From contig NC_013894.1 in the NCBI RefSeq assembly GCF_000025605.1, forward strand, positions 357,529 to 421,528: a stretch of 64,000 bases of DNA, written 5' to 3'. The DNA is from Thermocrinis albus DSM 14484. GTDB taxonomy: Bacteria > Aquificota > Aquificia > Aquificales > Aquificaceae. The notes under the pieces were generated by a model. That model saw only the letters and a list, made by a program, of their open reading frames with translations, did no database searches and was not told where the DNA came from. The position numbers and the translations under genes were made by a program. This document shows, one piece after another, positions 36,524 through 44,816 of this stretch. Numbering within the stretch: position 1 is the stretch's first letter; every line of letters starts with the position of its first letter.

Positions 36524-37417
36524 ATGCGGGAAATAGTGGGGATACTGGTCATTCTGGGTTTTGTCCTGATAGGTTTCTTCTTCAGCTCAACGTTGGCTAA
36601 CTTGAAAGGGTTTGTTGTGCCCCTTTTGGTGTTGGTTATGTGGAGTGTAGGTTTTTCTATGAGAGAAGAGGACCTGATGAAGGTTATAAAGTCTCCTCTG
36701 TTGGTTACTTACGGAGCCTTTGTTCACTACACCGTTATGCCACTTTTGGCCTATGTTTTGTCCCATTTACTCAAGCTTGATAAAGATCTTTACGTAGGTA
36801 TGATACTGGTAGGTGCTTCTCCCAGCGGTACAGCTTCCAACGTGCTCACTTACATGGCGGGAGGTAATCTTCCTTACGCGGTGGGTGTAACGGTCTTCTC
36901 TACTCTACTGTCACCTATAATGACACCTCTCTGGACTTACTTGCTGGCCGGCCACGTGGTGGAGGTAGATCTTTTAAAACTGGCCAAGGAGGCCTTGGCG
37001 GTTGTGGTGTTGCCGGTGGTATTGGGGTTTTCACTGAGGCGTACGTTCCCTCAGCTCAGCAAGCTGGAATCTTTCTTCCCAGTTTTCTCTATATTGGTTA
37101 TAGGTCTTATAGTGGGTGTGGTGGTAGCTGTCAGTAAGGATAGAATACTGCAGGTGTCTGTGCCACTTTTCGTGGCGGTTTTTCTTCATAATTTGATGGG
37201 ACTCGCGTTGGGTTTTTTCATCGGCAAACTCACGGGTCTGGACAGGTACATGGCAAGAACTCTGTCCATAGAGGTGGGTACTCAGAACTCAGGACTGGCG
37301 GTAGCCTTAGCTCTCAGTAACTTTTCTCCCAGCTCTGCACTGCCAGGTGCTGTCTTTAGTGTAGTGCAAAATGTGAACGGACTACTGCTGGCACATATTT
37401 ATAGAAGATGGTTATAA
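36524..37417 (+). CDS. Bile acid:sodium symporter (BASS) family transporter
   Basis: About nine to ten membrane spans in 297 residues. GASPSGTASNVLTYMAGGN and EVGTQNSGLAVALALSNF are the two conserved sodium-binding crossover motifs of the SBF/BASS family, which take up organic anions such as pyruvate or pantoate with Na+. Substrate here is unknown. Divergent from the sigma54 activator with only 27 nt between, so the activator might control it, although no -24/-12 motif is visible. Confidence 0.85.
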   Translation: MREIVGILVILGFVLIGFFFSSTLANLKGFVVPLLVLVMWSVGFSMREEDLMKVIKSPLLVTYGAFVHYTVMPLLAYVLSHLLKLDKDLYVGMILVGASPSGTASNVLTYMAGGNLPYAVGVTVFSTLLSPIMTPLWTYLLAGHVVEVDLLKLAKEALAVVVLPVVLGFSLRRTFPQLSKLESFFPVFSILVIGLIVGVVVAVSKDRILQVSVPLFVAVFLHNLMGLALGFFIGKLTGLDRYMARTLSIEVGTQNSGLAVALALSNFSPSSALPGAVFSVVQNVNGLLLAHIYRRWL

Positions 37418-37418
37418 T
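37413..37418 (+). promoter_or_regulatory. -10 box of the dksA-like/adh pair
   Basis: TATAAT overlapping the transporter stop codon, about 34 nt upstream of the dksA-like ATG, which has a GGGAGG ribosome site. Confidence 0.45.
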
Positions 37419-37451
37419 TTACCGAATTATCTTAGAAGGGAGGTATCTAAG

Positions 37452-37898
37452 ATGTACAGCAGCCAGGAGCTCAGTGAACTGAAAGAGAAACTTTTGGAGG
37501 AGAAGAGAAAACTTCTGGAGAGGGTACAGAAGATGGAAGACACGCAGGCCAGAATAGGGGAGGAGGTGAAAGAGCCCGGAGATCTTGAAGACATAAGCCA
37601 GATGACCTACACGCAGGAAGTTCTGGACAATCTCTCCTCCCGCGAGGTTTTCCTACTGAGAGAGATAGACTATGCCCTTCAGAAAATGCAGGCAGGAACG
37701 TACGGTATATGTGAGTACTGTGGCGAGTATATAGAACTGGAAAGACTGAGAGCCATACCGTGGACCCGTTATCATGCTCAGTGTGCGGAGAAAGTGGAAG
37801 AGGAGGGTATAATGCCCACCTATACGGTACCCGGAGGCTTTGAGGGAACCATACCGGAGGACATAGAGATTCAAAGAGAAGACATCACAGAGGCATGA
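37452..37898 (+). CDS. DksA/TraR-family zinc-finger protein
   Basis: Long coiled N-terminal half (charged Glu/Lys/Arg helix, about 5-80) followed by a zinc finger: CEYCGEYIELERLRAIPWTRYHAQCAEK, with C-x2-C but the second pair reduced to a single Cys plus His. DksA-like proteins bind the RNA polymerase secondary channel with ppGpp. The C-terminal 25 residues (YTVPGGFEGTIPEDIEIQ) extend beyond E. coli DksA. 148 residues. Overlaps the dehydrogenase by ATGA. Confidence 0.82.
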   Translation: MYSSQELSELKEKLLEEKRKLLERVQKMEDTQARIGEEVKEPGDLEDISQMTYTQEVLDNLSSREVFLLREIDYALQKMQAGTYGICEYCGEYIELERLRAIPWTRYHAQCAEKVEEEGIMPTYTVPGGFEGTIPEDIEIQREDITEA

Positions 37899-39049
37899 AG
37901 TTTGAGTTTTATTTGCCGGTAGAAGTTATCTTTGGAGTTGGATCTCTCAACCGACTGGGTGAGGTAGCCAGGCGTTTTGGTTTCAAGGCCATTTTGGTGA
38001 CAGGAAGGCAGAGTGCCCGCAAGAGCGGTGCTTTGGAAAAAGCGATAGATTCTCTGAAAAGACATGGCATAAAGGAAGTTTTGGTTTTTGATGAGGTAGA
38101 GCCCAATCCAACCGATACCACCGTTAACCAACTGAGCAGGTTGATTGTGGAAGAAAAGGTGGACTTTATAGTGGGATTGGGGGGAGGTAGTGCCTTGGAT
38201 GTTGCCAAGGCATCTTCCTTAGTTTCCTCTAACGAAGGCTCTGCGTGGGACTACGTCAATTACCCAGAGGGTCCAAGACTTATCCCTTTTCTAAACAGAC
38301 CTGTCATATGTGTACCCACCACAGCAGGTACAGGTAGCGAAGTGAACCGTTACTCTGTCATATCGAGTCCCGTCAGAAAGGAGAAGATGGTAATATCCCA
38401 CTCTCTCAACTACCCTAAGGCGGCCATAGTGGATCCTGAACTGACTGTCAGCATGAGCAGAAAGCTCACCGCTGTAACTGGTGTTGATGCCTTTATGCAC
38501 GCCTTGGAAGCCTTCACCAACCGCGTGGAAGATACCTTTGCTGATCACTTAGCCATCACAGCTTTATCCATCATAAAAGAATGGTTGCCTATAGCTCTGG
38601 AAGAGCCGGAGAATCTTAAAGCGAGAGCCCAGATGAGTTATGCTGCCACACTGGCGGGAATAGCGATAGACAGAAAGAGGGTCGCCCTCATACACGGGAT
38701 GGAGCATCCTGTTTCTGCTCACTATCCTCATGTAGCTCACGGAGAGGGACTTGCTGCGCTTGCACCTGCGGTTACCGAATTCAACTACAGAGGTAACCCG
38801 GAAAAGTACAAGGTAGTGGCTGAAGTTCTCGGATGTGGGTCTGAACCGCACAGAGCTGTGGACTGCGTGGTAAGGTTCTTAGAAAAAGTGGGTCTTCTGA
38901 TTACCCTGAAAGACCTAGGTGTAGAAAAGGAGAAATTAGAAAGACTTGCTGAGGACGTTTACTTACTGGCAAGGGGTCTGTTTTTGATAAACCCGGTGGA
39001 ACCTTCCATAGAAGATATCTACAAACTCTACGAAAAGGCCTACGGCTGA
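37895..39049 (+). CDS. Iron-containing alcohol dehydrogenase
   Basis: Group III NAD(P)-dependent dehydrogenase. FIVGLGGGSALDVAK is the nucleotide-binding GGGS motif; VPTTAGTGSEVN follows. Metal ligands are the Asp/His set in the HGMEHPVSAHYPHVAHGEG region. 384 residues, normal size. Coupling to a DksA-like gene suggests expression with nutrient state. Substrate cannot be read from sequence; if it made aldehydes they could feed the AOR at 53-55 kb, which is speculative. Confidence 0.88.
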   Translation: MKFEFYLPVEVIFGVGSLNRLGEVARRFGFKAILVTGRQSARKSGALEKAIDSLKRHGIKEVLVFDEVEPNPTDTTVNQLSRLIVEEKVDFIVGLGGGSALDVAKASSLVSSNEGSAWDYVNYPEGPRLIPFLNRPVICVPTTAGTGSEVNRYSVISSPVRKEKMVISHSLNYPKAAIVDPELTVSMSRKLTAVTGVDAFMHALEAFTNRVEDTFADHLAITALSIIKEWLPIALEEPENLKARAQMSYAATLAGIAIDRKRVALIHGMEHPVSAHYPHVAHGEGLAALAPAVTEFNYRGNPEKYKVVAEVLGCGSEPHRAVDCVVRFLEKVGLLITLKDLGVEKEKLERLAEDVYLLARGLFLINPVEPSIEDIYKLYEKAYG

Positions 39050-39060
39050 GGCCTCCTTTT
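39033..39060 (+). terminator. Candidate intrinsic terminator after adh
   Basis: AGGCCT (39036-39041) pairs with AGGCCT (39049-39054), flanked by AAAA and CCTTTT. The stem overlaps the adh stop codon and ends in a short T-run. Confidence 0.5.
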
Positions 39061-39102
39061 CCACCTTATGTTCTTTATCATAGAAATATTCTGATATTCT
39101 TA

Positions 39103-39124
39103 TATAATGAACTAATAGGAGGTG
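39103..39124 (+). promoter_or_regulatory. -10 box and ribosome site of the SOR-like gene
   Basis: TATAAT at 39103-39108, then AGGAGGTG at 39117-39124, then the ATG at 39131. A monocistronic unit with a strong ribosome site suggests a well expressed protein. Confidence 0.5.
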
Positions 39125-39130
39125 AGAGAG

Positions 39131-39586
39131 ATGTACGGAAATCCTTTAATACCCGGAATACCAGACGATGCTGTTGTTAACATAAACTACGTGGTTCTGA
39201 AAGAAGGTGTTGATCTGGACGAAGTTATGGAGAGGGCTGCTTATCTGTGCGAACACGTAAAAACTTACCACTCGGACGATGGTTTTTACGGAGGTTTTGT
39301 GGTACTTAACACGGGAGGTGTTTCGCTGGAAGGGTCTACAGCAGGCAAGGCTACCGAACACCCTCTCAAAGGCAGAGAGATTCTCATAATAACTTTCTGG
39401 AAGGATCTGGACAGTCACGAAAAGTCTCACAGATCTGACAGGTTTAACCAACTCTTTAAGGAGTTAACACAGCTGGCAGAAAGCACCTACGAGGTGGTGT
39501 ACAAAATGCTGTGGCAAGGTAGAGCTTATGATCCAGAAACAGCTCGGAAGGCGAGAGAGGCAAAATTATCTGCACAAGCGGGATAA
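39131..39586 (+). CDS. Single-domain sulfur-oxygenase-reductase-like protein (candidate iron protein)
   Basis: 151 residues, predicted dimeric alpha/beta-barrel. The segment TFWKDLDSHEKSHRS closely resembles the iron site of sulfur oxygenase reductase (TFWKDWKDHEEMHR), keeping both His (H96, H100). YEVVY keeps a Glu (E121) at the spacing of the third Fe ligand, and C40 matches the essential Cys31 spacing (56 vs 55 residues to the first His). The second Cys pair of true SOR is absent and the protein is half its length. Single gene with own promoter. Function not established; SOR relationship is my inference from motif spacing. Confidence 0.6.
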   Translation: MYGNPLIPGIPDDAVVNINYVVLKEGVDLDEVMERAAYLCEHVKTYHSDDGFYGGFVVLNTGGVSLEGSTAGKATEHPLKGREILIITFWKDLDSHEKSHRSDRFNQLFKELTQLAESTYEVVYKMLWQGRAYDPETARKAREAKLSAQAG

Positions 39587-39587
39587 A

Positions 39588-39938
39588 TCACTCTTCCTCC
39601 CAGTACTCTGCACCGCAGTTTTCGGTTTCCCACACCACCACTTTTTCCAGTGTGGGAAACCTTTCCTTTACCTTTTCAAACAACCAGCGAGCTACGTTCT
39701 CCGCACTGGGTGAGAACTCAAAAACCTCGTTGAGAAGTTTATAATCGGGAAGGATATCCTTCAGAAACCGGTCTATCTCCACAAAATCCACACCCATACC
39801 TCCTTTGTCCAAACTGTCTGCTCTGATATGGATCTCAACGCACCATGTATGTCCATGAAGAGGTTCTGGCGCACCATGATAGTCGGTGAGGAAATGGGCA
39901 GCGTTAAACTGGCGTTTTACCACAACGCGCCACGGCAT
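39588..39938 (-). CDS. queD: 6-pyruvoyl-tetrahydropterin synthase/QueD family
   Basis: T-fold enzyme making 6-carboxy-tetrahydropterin for queuosine or a related pterin. RQFNAAHFL and LHGHTWCVEIHI provide the zinc-binding His residues; MGVDFVEID and the SAEN/E-rich end complete the site. The catalytic Cys usually before the first His pair is not evident, although HTWC supplies one. 116 residues from the ATG at 39938, chosen because family similarity starts there and the preceding gene ends at 39940. Confidence 0.85.
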   Translation of the reverse strand: MPWRVVVKRQFNAAHFLTDYHGAPEPLHGHTWCVEIHIRADSLDKGGMGVDFVEIDRFLKDILPDYKLLNEVFEFSPSAENVARWLFEKVKERFPTLEKVVVWETENCGAEYWEEE

Positions 39939-39939
39939 C

Positions 39940-40170
39940 TCAGTCCAGTTCCTCCCCCCTGAGAAGTCTTTGGGTGTAGTTAACACAAGCCAGCACCATA
40001 AACATCAACGCATGGTTGTCGGTAGAAGGCAGCTCTTCCTTTACCCACAGAGTACCATCTTCCTTCTCTACAAGTTTTATGTAGCGGAAAGCTTCCTCAG
40101 CAAGTCTCTTGTTGGACACTCTCTTTATGACCTCTTCCTTTATGTGGGTGGGTACGGGTAGTTCTCTCAT
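39940..40170 (-). CDS. Conserved-looking hypothetical protein between tldD and queD
   Basis: 76 residues, acidic-helical, no recognised family. Starts with an ATGA overlap with tldD and ends 1 nt before queD, so it is very probably translated. No Cys pairs, signal or membrane span. The helical stretch DNHALMFMVLACVNYTQRLLRG may form a hydrophobic interface. Confidence 0.6.
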   Translation of the reverse strand: MRELPVPTHIKEEVIKRVSNKRLAEEAFRYIKLVEKEDGTLWVKEELPSTDNHALMFMVLACVNYTQRLLRGEELD

Positions 40171-41558
40171 GAGATCACCTCGGTTCCACCTACCACGAGG
40201 GATCTTATACGTATGGTAGGTTGCGCATCGGAAACAGGCACACCTTGTCCATCTTTACCACACGTTCCTATAGCCCATCCCAAATCCCTACCTACCGCGT
40301 CCACATCCTGAAGAGCCTTAGGACCATTACCTATGAGGGTAGCTGACTTTATAGGGTAGGTTATCTCCCCGTTCTCTATCAGGTAACCTTCCATCACCTC
40401 AAACACGAAGTCTCCCGTAACAGTATTCACTTCACCTCCACCCATCTTCACCACCAGAACACCCTTCTTAGTGTCCTTTATTATGTCTTGAGGATCTGTA
40501 TCTCCCGCCTGTATGAAGGTGTTAGTCATGCGCACTATGGGTATGTGAGCATAACTTTGTCTCCTTCCGTTACCTGTAGAACTTTTCCCTTCCTTAAGTG
40601 CCGTCATTCTGTCGTACATGAAACCTACCAGGTAGCCATTTTCTATCAGTACCTTTCTCTGAGCAGGTACACCTTCGTCATCCACACCAAAGGATCCATT
40701 GAGACCTTCCAGCGTGGCATCGTCCAACACCGTCACGAGGGGAGAAGCTACCCTTTCACCCAGCTTACCTGCGTAAACTGAGAGGCCTTTCTGAACAAGA
40801 TCCGCCTCCAAGCCGTGCCCCACGGCCTCGTGAATCATGGTGCCACCAGCTTGAGCAGACATAACCACCGTAAAACTGCCTGCAGGAGCTGGCTTTGCTT
40901 CCAATAAAAGTAATGCCCTTCGGGCAGCTATCTCCGCTATCATTTCAGGAGGCTTTTCCTCAAAGATCTCAAAACCCTTGGTACCACCCAAAGATTCGTA
41001 TCCCCTCTGTAACTGTTGTCCATCACTGGCCACCACTTCCGTAAAGAACACCACCCTCTTCTGTAGATCTTCTGCCCTTTCTCCCAGTGTGTTGATCACC
41101 ATAATATCCCTGGTTTTGTCCATAAGGACAGCTGTCACCTGTTTTATCCTGCCACCCAACCGGCGCGCCGCATCGTTGGCTCTAAGAAGTATCTCCTTCC
41201 TGTAAGACAGGTCCAACTGATCAGGATCCAGTAACACAGGGTTGAAGGACTTCCTGTAAATCTTGCCAATGGCTATAGGTCCGTGATCCTCTCCCCTGGA
41301 GACCAACTTGGCCAGTTCCATCAGGTTTTCAAAGGTTATGTTGGTGGTGTAACCATAGTAGGTGTTTCCATCCTTTATGAGTCGGAGACCTACTCCCTCA
41401 TCTATACCCCACTGTATCTTTTGTATACGGTTGTCCTCCAAATGCATACGGCAGATACGGGATCTCTCGTAAAAGATCTCACCGTACTGACCACCTGAAC
41501 CCATAAGGCGCGACAGAATGTAACCTGCCTTCTCCTTTAAAAGTTCCTTTGCATCCAT
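40167..41558 (-). CDS. tldD: TldD-family metalloprotease
   Basis: Zn-dependent protease that with TldE processes peptides and modified peptides. The metal motif HEAVGHGLE (H-E-x3-H) is at about residue 243. Other TldD blocks: GGTMIHEAVGH, DDEGVPAQRKVLIENG, SYAHIPIVRMTNTFI. 463 residues, full length. No TldE partner is in the window. A TATAAT 10 nt upstream (41574-41569) predicts a leader of about 4 nt. Confidence 0.92.
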   Translation of the reverse strand: MDAKELLKEKAGYILSRLMGSGGQYGEIFYERSRICRMHLEDNRIQKIQWGIDEGVGLRLIKDGNTYYGYTTNITFENLMELAKLVSRGEDHGPIAIGKIYRKSFNPVLLDPDQLDLSYRKEILLRANDAARRLGGRIKQVTAVLMDKTRDIMVINTLGERAEDLQKRVVFFTEVVASDGQQLQRGYESLGGTKGFEIFEEKPPEMIAEIAARRALLLLEAKPAPAGSFTVVMSAQAGGTMIHEAVGHGLEADLVQKGLSVYAGKLGERVASPLVTVLDDATLEGLNGSFGVDDEGVPAQRKVLIENGYLVGFMYDRMTALKEGKSSTGNGRRQSYAHIPIVRMTNTFIQAGDTDPQDIIKDTKKGVLVVKMGGGEVNTVTGDFVFEVMEGYLIENGEITYPIKSATLIGNGPKALQDVDAVGRDLGWAIGTCGKDGQGVPVSDAQPTIRIRSLVVGGTEVIS

Positions 41559-41568
41559 GGATATTTAG

Positions 41569-41574
41569 ATTATA
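41569..41574 (-). promoter_or_regulatory. -10 box of tldD (near-leaderless)
   Basis: Minus-strand TATAAT 10 nt before the ATG at 41558; the predicted transcript starts only a few bases before the start codon and no ribosome site is present. Confidence 0.45.
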
Positions 41575-41609
41575 AGCCTTTTGGCGGTGGAAGAAAATGA
41601 ACGAACGTT

Positions 41610-41615
41610 TATAAT
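41610..41615 (+). promoter_or_regulatory. -10 box of the V4R-lpd-moaEA run
   Basis: TATAAT at 41610-41615, followed by AAAGGAGGAG and the ATG at 41635. Confidence 0.45.
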
Positions 41616-41634
41616 ATTGCAAAGGAGGAGACGG

Positions 41635-42123
41635 ATGAAGGAGCTGGAGGCTGTTTCTAAGATCAGGGTGTTCCTAAAAGAAGAGGGATTTATAGTACCC
41701 AAAAAACCCTTGCAAGAGTTCTATTCCAACATAGTACGTCTGTCGGGTTTGGGTATAGGAGGTATACTTCACATGTCGGGTAAGAAGGCGGGAAAGATAG
41801 CTGGGAACCTCCTGAAGGACATCATGGGACCTGGGGAGTCTTCCGTGGAAGAGATAGAGCTTTACCTTAAAGTGTTTCTTGAAGAAGCGGGTATATGCAG
41901 AGTGAAGAGTTGGGAGCATGTGGATGGGTTGATAAGACTCCGTATTGAGGGTTCTGTCTTCGCAGAAGGTCAGGAAAGTAAGAAACCGGTGTGTATACCC
42001 CTGCAGGGTGCTCTTGCCGGTGTACTGGAGGAGCTGACGGGAAAAAGGTGGGAATGTAAAGAGCTGGAATGTGAAGCTCAGGGAAAGGATAGTTGTCTTT
42101 TTGAGTTGAGGGTAGAGAAGTGA
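41635..42123 (+). CDS. V4R-domain protein
   Basis: 162 residues with a V4R (4-vinyl reductase) small-molecule-binding domain in the C-terminal half, ending in ECEAQGKDSCLFEL, the conserved Cys-x-A-x-G-x3-C metal-binding tail. Such domains sense hydrocarbons or tetrapyrroles and often fuse to regulators; no output domain is present here. The start at 41635 follows AAAGGAGGAG. Overlaps the Lpd-like gene by 4 nt (GTGA). Confidence 0.8.
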   Translation: MKELEAVSKIRVFLKEEGFIVPKKPLQEFYSNIVRLSGLGIGGILHMSGKKAGKIAGNLLKDIMGPGESSVEEIELYLKVFLEEAGICRVKSWEHVDGLIRLRIEGSVFAEGQESKKPVCIPLQGALAGVLEELTGKRWECKELECEAQGKDSCLFELRVEK

Positions 42124-43346
42124 TAAAAAGTTACGACGTTATCGTAGTAGGAAGCGGTCCGGGAGGGTTCAACGTGTCACTTCCCCTCGCCAGGGCCGGC
42201 TTAAAGGTGGCCCTTGTGGAGGGGAACCTTTTGGGTGGTACGTGCCTCAACAGAGGATGTATACCTAAGGAAGGTATGTACAGGATAGCTCGCGAGGTTC
42301 TCTCTCTTAGAAGGAAGCTAGGTACAAAGGTAAAACCTGACTTTATGAAAGCGCTAGATTATGTAAGAAGGAGGGTGGAGAAGATAAGGGAAAACGCACG
42401 GTTCCTGTTAAAGAGAGAGGGAGTAGAGTTCATAGAGGGTTATGCTTACATGGTGGATGAGCAAACGGTGAAAGTTAGCAGGAACAGGTACCTGAAGGGA
42501 AAATTTTTGGTACTGGCATGTGGTTCACTACCGTTAGAAGAGCCTTCTGTAGAGGATGTGCTCACGGGAAAGTTGGTTCCTAAGGGAAAAGTTATGGTGG
42601 TGGGGTCTGGAGCGAGTGCCTGTGAGCTTGCCTTCATACTTTCCGTATTTGGCTTTGACACGTACCTCAAGGTACAAGATAGGCTCCTCAAAGACTACCC
42701 TGTGGAAGAAGATATTGTAGAAAAGTTGGAGAGAGAGTTGGAGTTGTGCGGTGTAAAGATAACCACCACGGAGGTTGATGCGGATATTAGAATAATGGCT
42801 ACAGGTAGAAGGCCTGGCCTTCACAGAGAGCTTTTTCCTTTTCTACAAATGGATGAAGATGGCTACGTAAAAGTAGATGATACTATGAGGACAAACCTTC
42901 CTTACGTCTATGCTGTCGGTGATGTTACGAGACCTATGGGTGCGACACATGCTTTAGCCAAGGCGCGGGTAGCTTGCCAAGCTATACTGGGACTGGAAAC
43001 AAAGTACGAACCTCACAGAGTGCCTACCGTCATATGTTCTGCCCTTGAACTAGCCTTTGTAGGCAAGGGTACGAAGGGTAAAAAGTACATTAAGACCTTT
43101 AATGCTAATACAAAAAGCTACGTGAACGGGTGGGGAGGTGTTGTTCAGTTAATAGTGGATGAGGATGGTAGACTAAGCCACGTGACACTTCTAGGAGTTG
43201 ATGTAAGTGAAGTGATAAATGCGGTTTGTCCCTTTATAGATAATCCACTGTGGTACGACAGAATGTACTCCATGGTCTTCTCTCATCCATCTCTCTGTGA
43301 AATATTCACTGACTTTGCTCAGGATGTTTTTCTTCCCAGAGACTAA
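42120..43346 (+). CDS. Dihydrolipoamide dehydrogenase-like flavoprotein, shortened
   Basis: Class I pyridine nucleotide-disulfide oxidoreductase. FAD motif [15 protein letters not shown], redox pair [14 protein letters not shown] (C-x4-C), NAD motif [17 protein letters not shown], second FAD motif [11 protein letters not shown], and dimer interface with the HP-x3-E site (SHPSLCEIF). At 408 residues it is about 50 short of typical Lpd: the beta-meander of the NAD domain is nearly missing ([22 protein letters not shown]). A start GTG overlaps the V4R stop. Partner acyltransferases are absent, so the true disulfide substrate is unknown. Confidence 0.8.
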   Translation: MIKSYDVIVVGSGPGGFNVSLPLARAGLKVALVEGNLLGGTCLNRGCIPKEGMYRIAREVLSLRRKLGTKVKPDFMKALDYVRRRVEKIRENARFLLKREGVEFIEGYAYMVDEQTVKVSRNRYLKGKFLVLACGSLPLEEPSVEDVLTGKLVPKGKVMVVGSGASACELAFILSVFGFDTYLKVQDRLLKDYPVEEDIVEKLERELELCGVKITTTEVDADIRIMATGRRPGLHRELFPFLQMDEDGYVKVDDTMRTNLPYVYAVGDVTRPMGATHALAKARVACQAILGLETKYEPHRVPTVICSALELAFVGKGTKGKKYIKTFNANTKSYVNGWGGVVQLIVDEDGRLSHVTLLGVDVSEVINAVCPFIDNPLWYDRMYSMVFSHPSLCEIFTDFAQDVFLPRD

Positions 43347-43357
43347 ATTACTTTAAT

Positions 43358-43780
43358 ATGTTTCCACGTGTCTATCTGGGTGTGGAATGGTTCGGACCAG
43401 AGGCCATATTCTCCCACTACACACCTCCTCCTGATTGTGGAGCCAGCTGTGTTTTTCTGGGTATAGCTAGATCCGCTCCGGAAGATGGGGATGTGACAGA
43501 ACTCCACTACGAAGCTTTTCACGAGATGGCCCTGAAGGTTATGGAGGAGATAAGAAAGGAAGCGCTGAAAAAGTTTGGCGTTAGAGAAATCTTCGTACAT
43601 CATAGGCTGGGGGTGGTGAAAGTAGGCGAGGCATCCTTCTTGGTGGCTGTCTTCGGTGGACACAGAGAGGAGACTTTCGGAGCATGTAGGTACGTGGTGG
43701 ATGAGGTGAAAAAGAGGGTACCTATATGGAAGAAGGAGGTTTTCTCTGACGGTACAGGAAAGTGGGTGATGGGTGCATGA
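43358..43780 (+). CDS. moaE: Molybdopterin synthase large subunit
   Basis: Converts precursor Z to molybdopterin with MoaD-thiocarboxylate. Family motifs: [49 protein letters not shown], and [17 protein letters not shown], which holds the catalytic Lys residues. 140 residues. The adjacent moaA overlaps by ATGA. The matching MoaD may be the small protein at 55.1 kb. Confidence 0.93.
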   Translation: MFPRVYLGVEWFGPEAIFSHYTPPPDCGASCVFLGIARSAPEDGDVTELHYEAFHEMALKVMEEIRKEALKKFGVREIFVHHRLGVVKVGEASFLVAVFGGHREETFGACRYVVDEVKKRVPIWKKEVFSDGTGKWVMGA

Positions 43781-44775
43781 TTAGAGACAGTCTGGGTAGG
43801 GAGCTGAGAGATCTTCGTATATCGGTAACCGACCGATGTAACTTTCGGTGTAGTTTCTGTATGCCCGACGGACATCAGTACGAGTTTTTTCCTAAGGAAG
43901 AGATCCTCACCTTTGAGGAAATAACACGCGTGGTGAAAGTGTCCAAAAGTTTGGGTGTAAGAAAAGTGAGAATAACGGGTGGAGAACCCCTTCTTAGGAG
44001 AGATATAGAGAAGCTCATCTCTATGATAAGCCCTTTTGTGGAGGATGTGAGTCTTACCACCAACGGTTTTCTACTTAAGGAGAAGGCCAGTTCTTTAAAA
44101 GAGGCAGGACTCAAGAGGGTTACTGTAAGTTTTCATTCTCTTAGAGATGAGGTGTTTTCAGCATTGGTAGGTAGAAGCGTGAGGGTTGCCCATATTCTGG
44201 AAGGTATAGAGGAGGCCATCAAGGTAGGCCTTACACCGGTGAAGGTGAACGTATGCGTAGTGAAGGGAATAAACGACGACGAGATCCTGTCTATAGCTAA
44301 GTTTTTCAAAGATATGGGCGTTGTGGTAAGGTTCATAGAGTTTATGGATGTGGGGAATCTGAACGGTTGGTCTTTGGATAAGGTGGTGTCCGCACAGGAA
44401 ATAGTAAACACAATAGCCCAACACATGAAGATAAGACCCATAGGGAGAAGTTACAGGGGAGAAACGGCCTTAAGATATGTGTACGAAGATGATGGGAGAG
44501 AGTTCGGTGTTATAGCCTCTGTAACTCAACCTTTCTGCGGAGACTGTAACAGATTGAGGCTTACCGCAGATGGTAAACTCCTCACGTGTCTGTTTGCTAC
44601 AGATGGTCACGACATTAAAAAGCTCCTCAGGATGGGTGCTTCCGACGAAGAACTGGCAGAGTTTATAGTGGAGGTTTGGCAAGGAAGGAAGGACAGGTAC
44701 TCGGAGGAGAGGCTCCTCCTCCTTCAGAAGGGTAGTGTACCCAGAAAGGTGGAGATGTTTAAAGTAGGTGGCTAG
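43777..44775 (+). CDS. moaA: GTP 3',8-cyclase
   Basis: Radical SAM enzyme, first step of molybdenum/tungsten cofactor synthesis. N-terminal cluster CNFRCSFC (C-x3-C-x2-C), SAM site [13 protein letters not shown]-terminal cluster [18 protein letters not shown] (C-x2-C-x13-C), and the C-terminal Gly-Gly that enters the active site. The ATG at 43777 overlaps the moaE stop. 332 residues, complete. Confidence 0.95.
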   Translation: MIRDSLGRELRDLRISVTDRCNFRCSFCMPDGHQYEFFPKEEILTFEEITRVVKVSKSLGVRKVRITGGEPLLRRDIEKLISMISPFVEDVSLTTNGFLLKEKASSLKEAGLKRVTVSFHSLRDEVFSALVGRSVRVAHILEGIEEAIKVGLTPVKVNVCVVKGINDDEILSIAKFFKDMGVVVRFIEFMDVGNLNGWSLDKVVSAQEIVNTIAQHMKIRPIGRSYRGETALRYVYEDDGREFGVIASVTQPFCGDCNRLRLTADGKLLTCLFATDGHDIKKLLRMGASDEELAEFIVEVWQGRKDRYSEERLLLLQKGSVPRKVEMFKVGG

Positions 44776-44816
44776 TAACCACCGACGCAAGATCTGGCTC
44801 ATTCTTCCACTACCCC

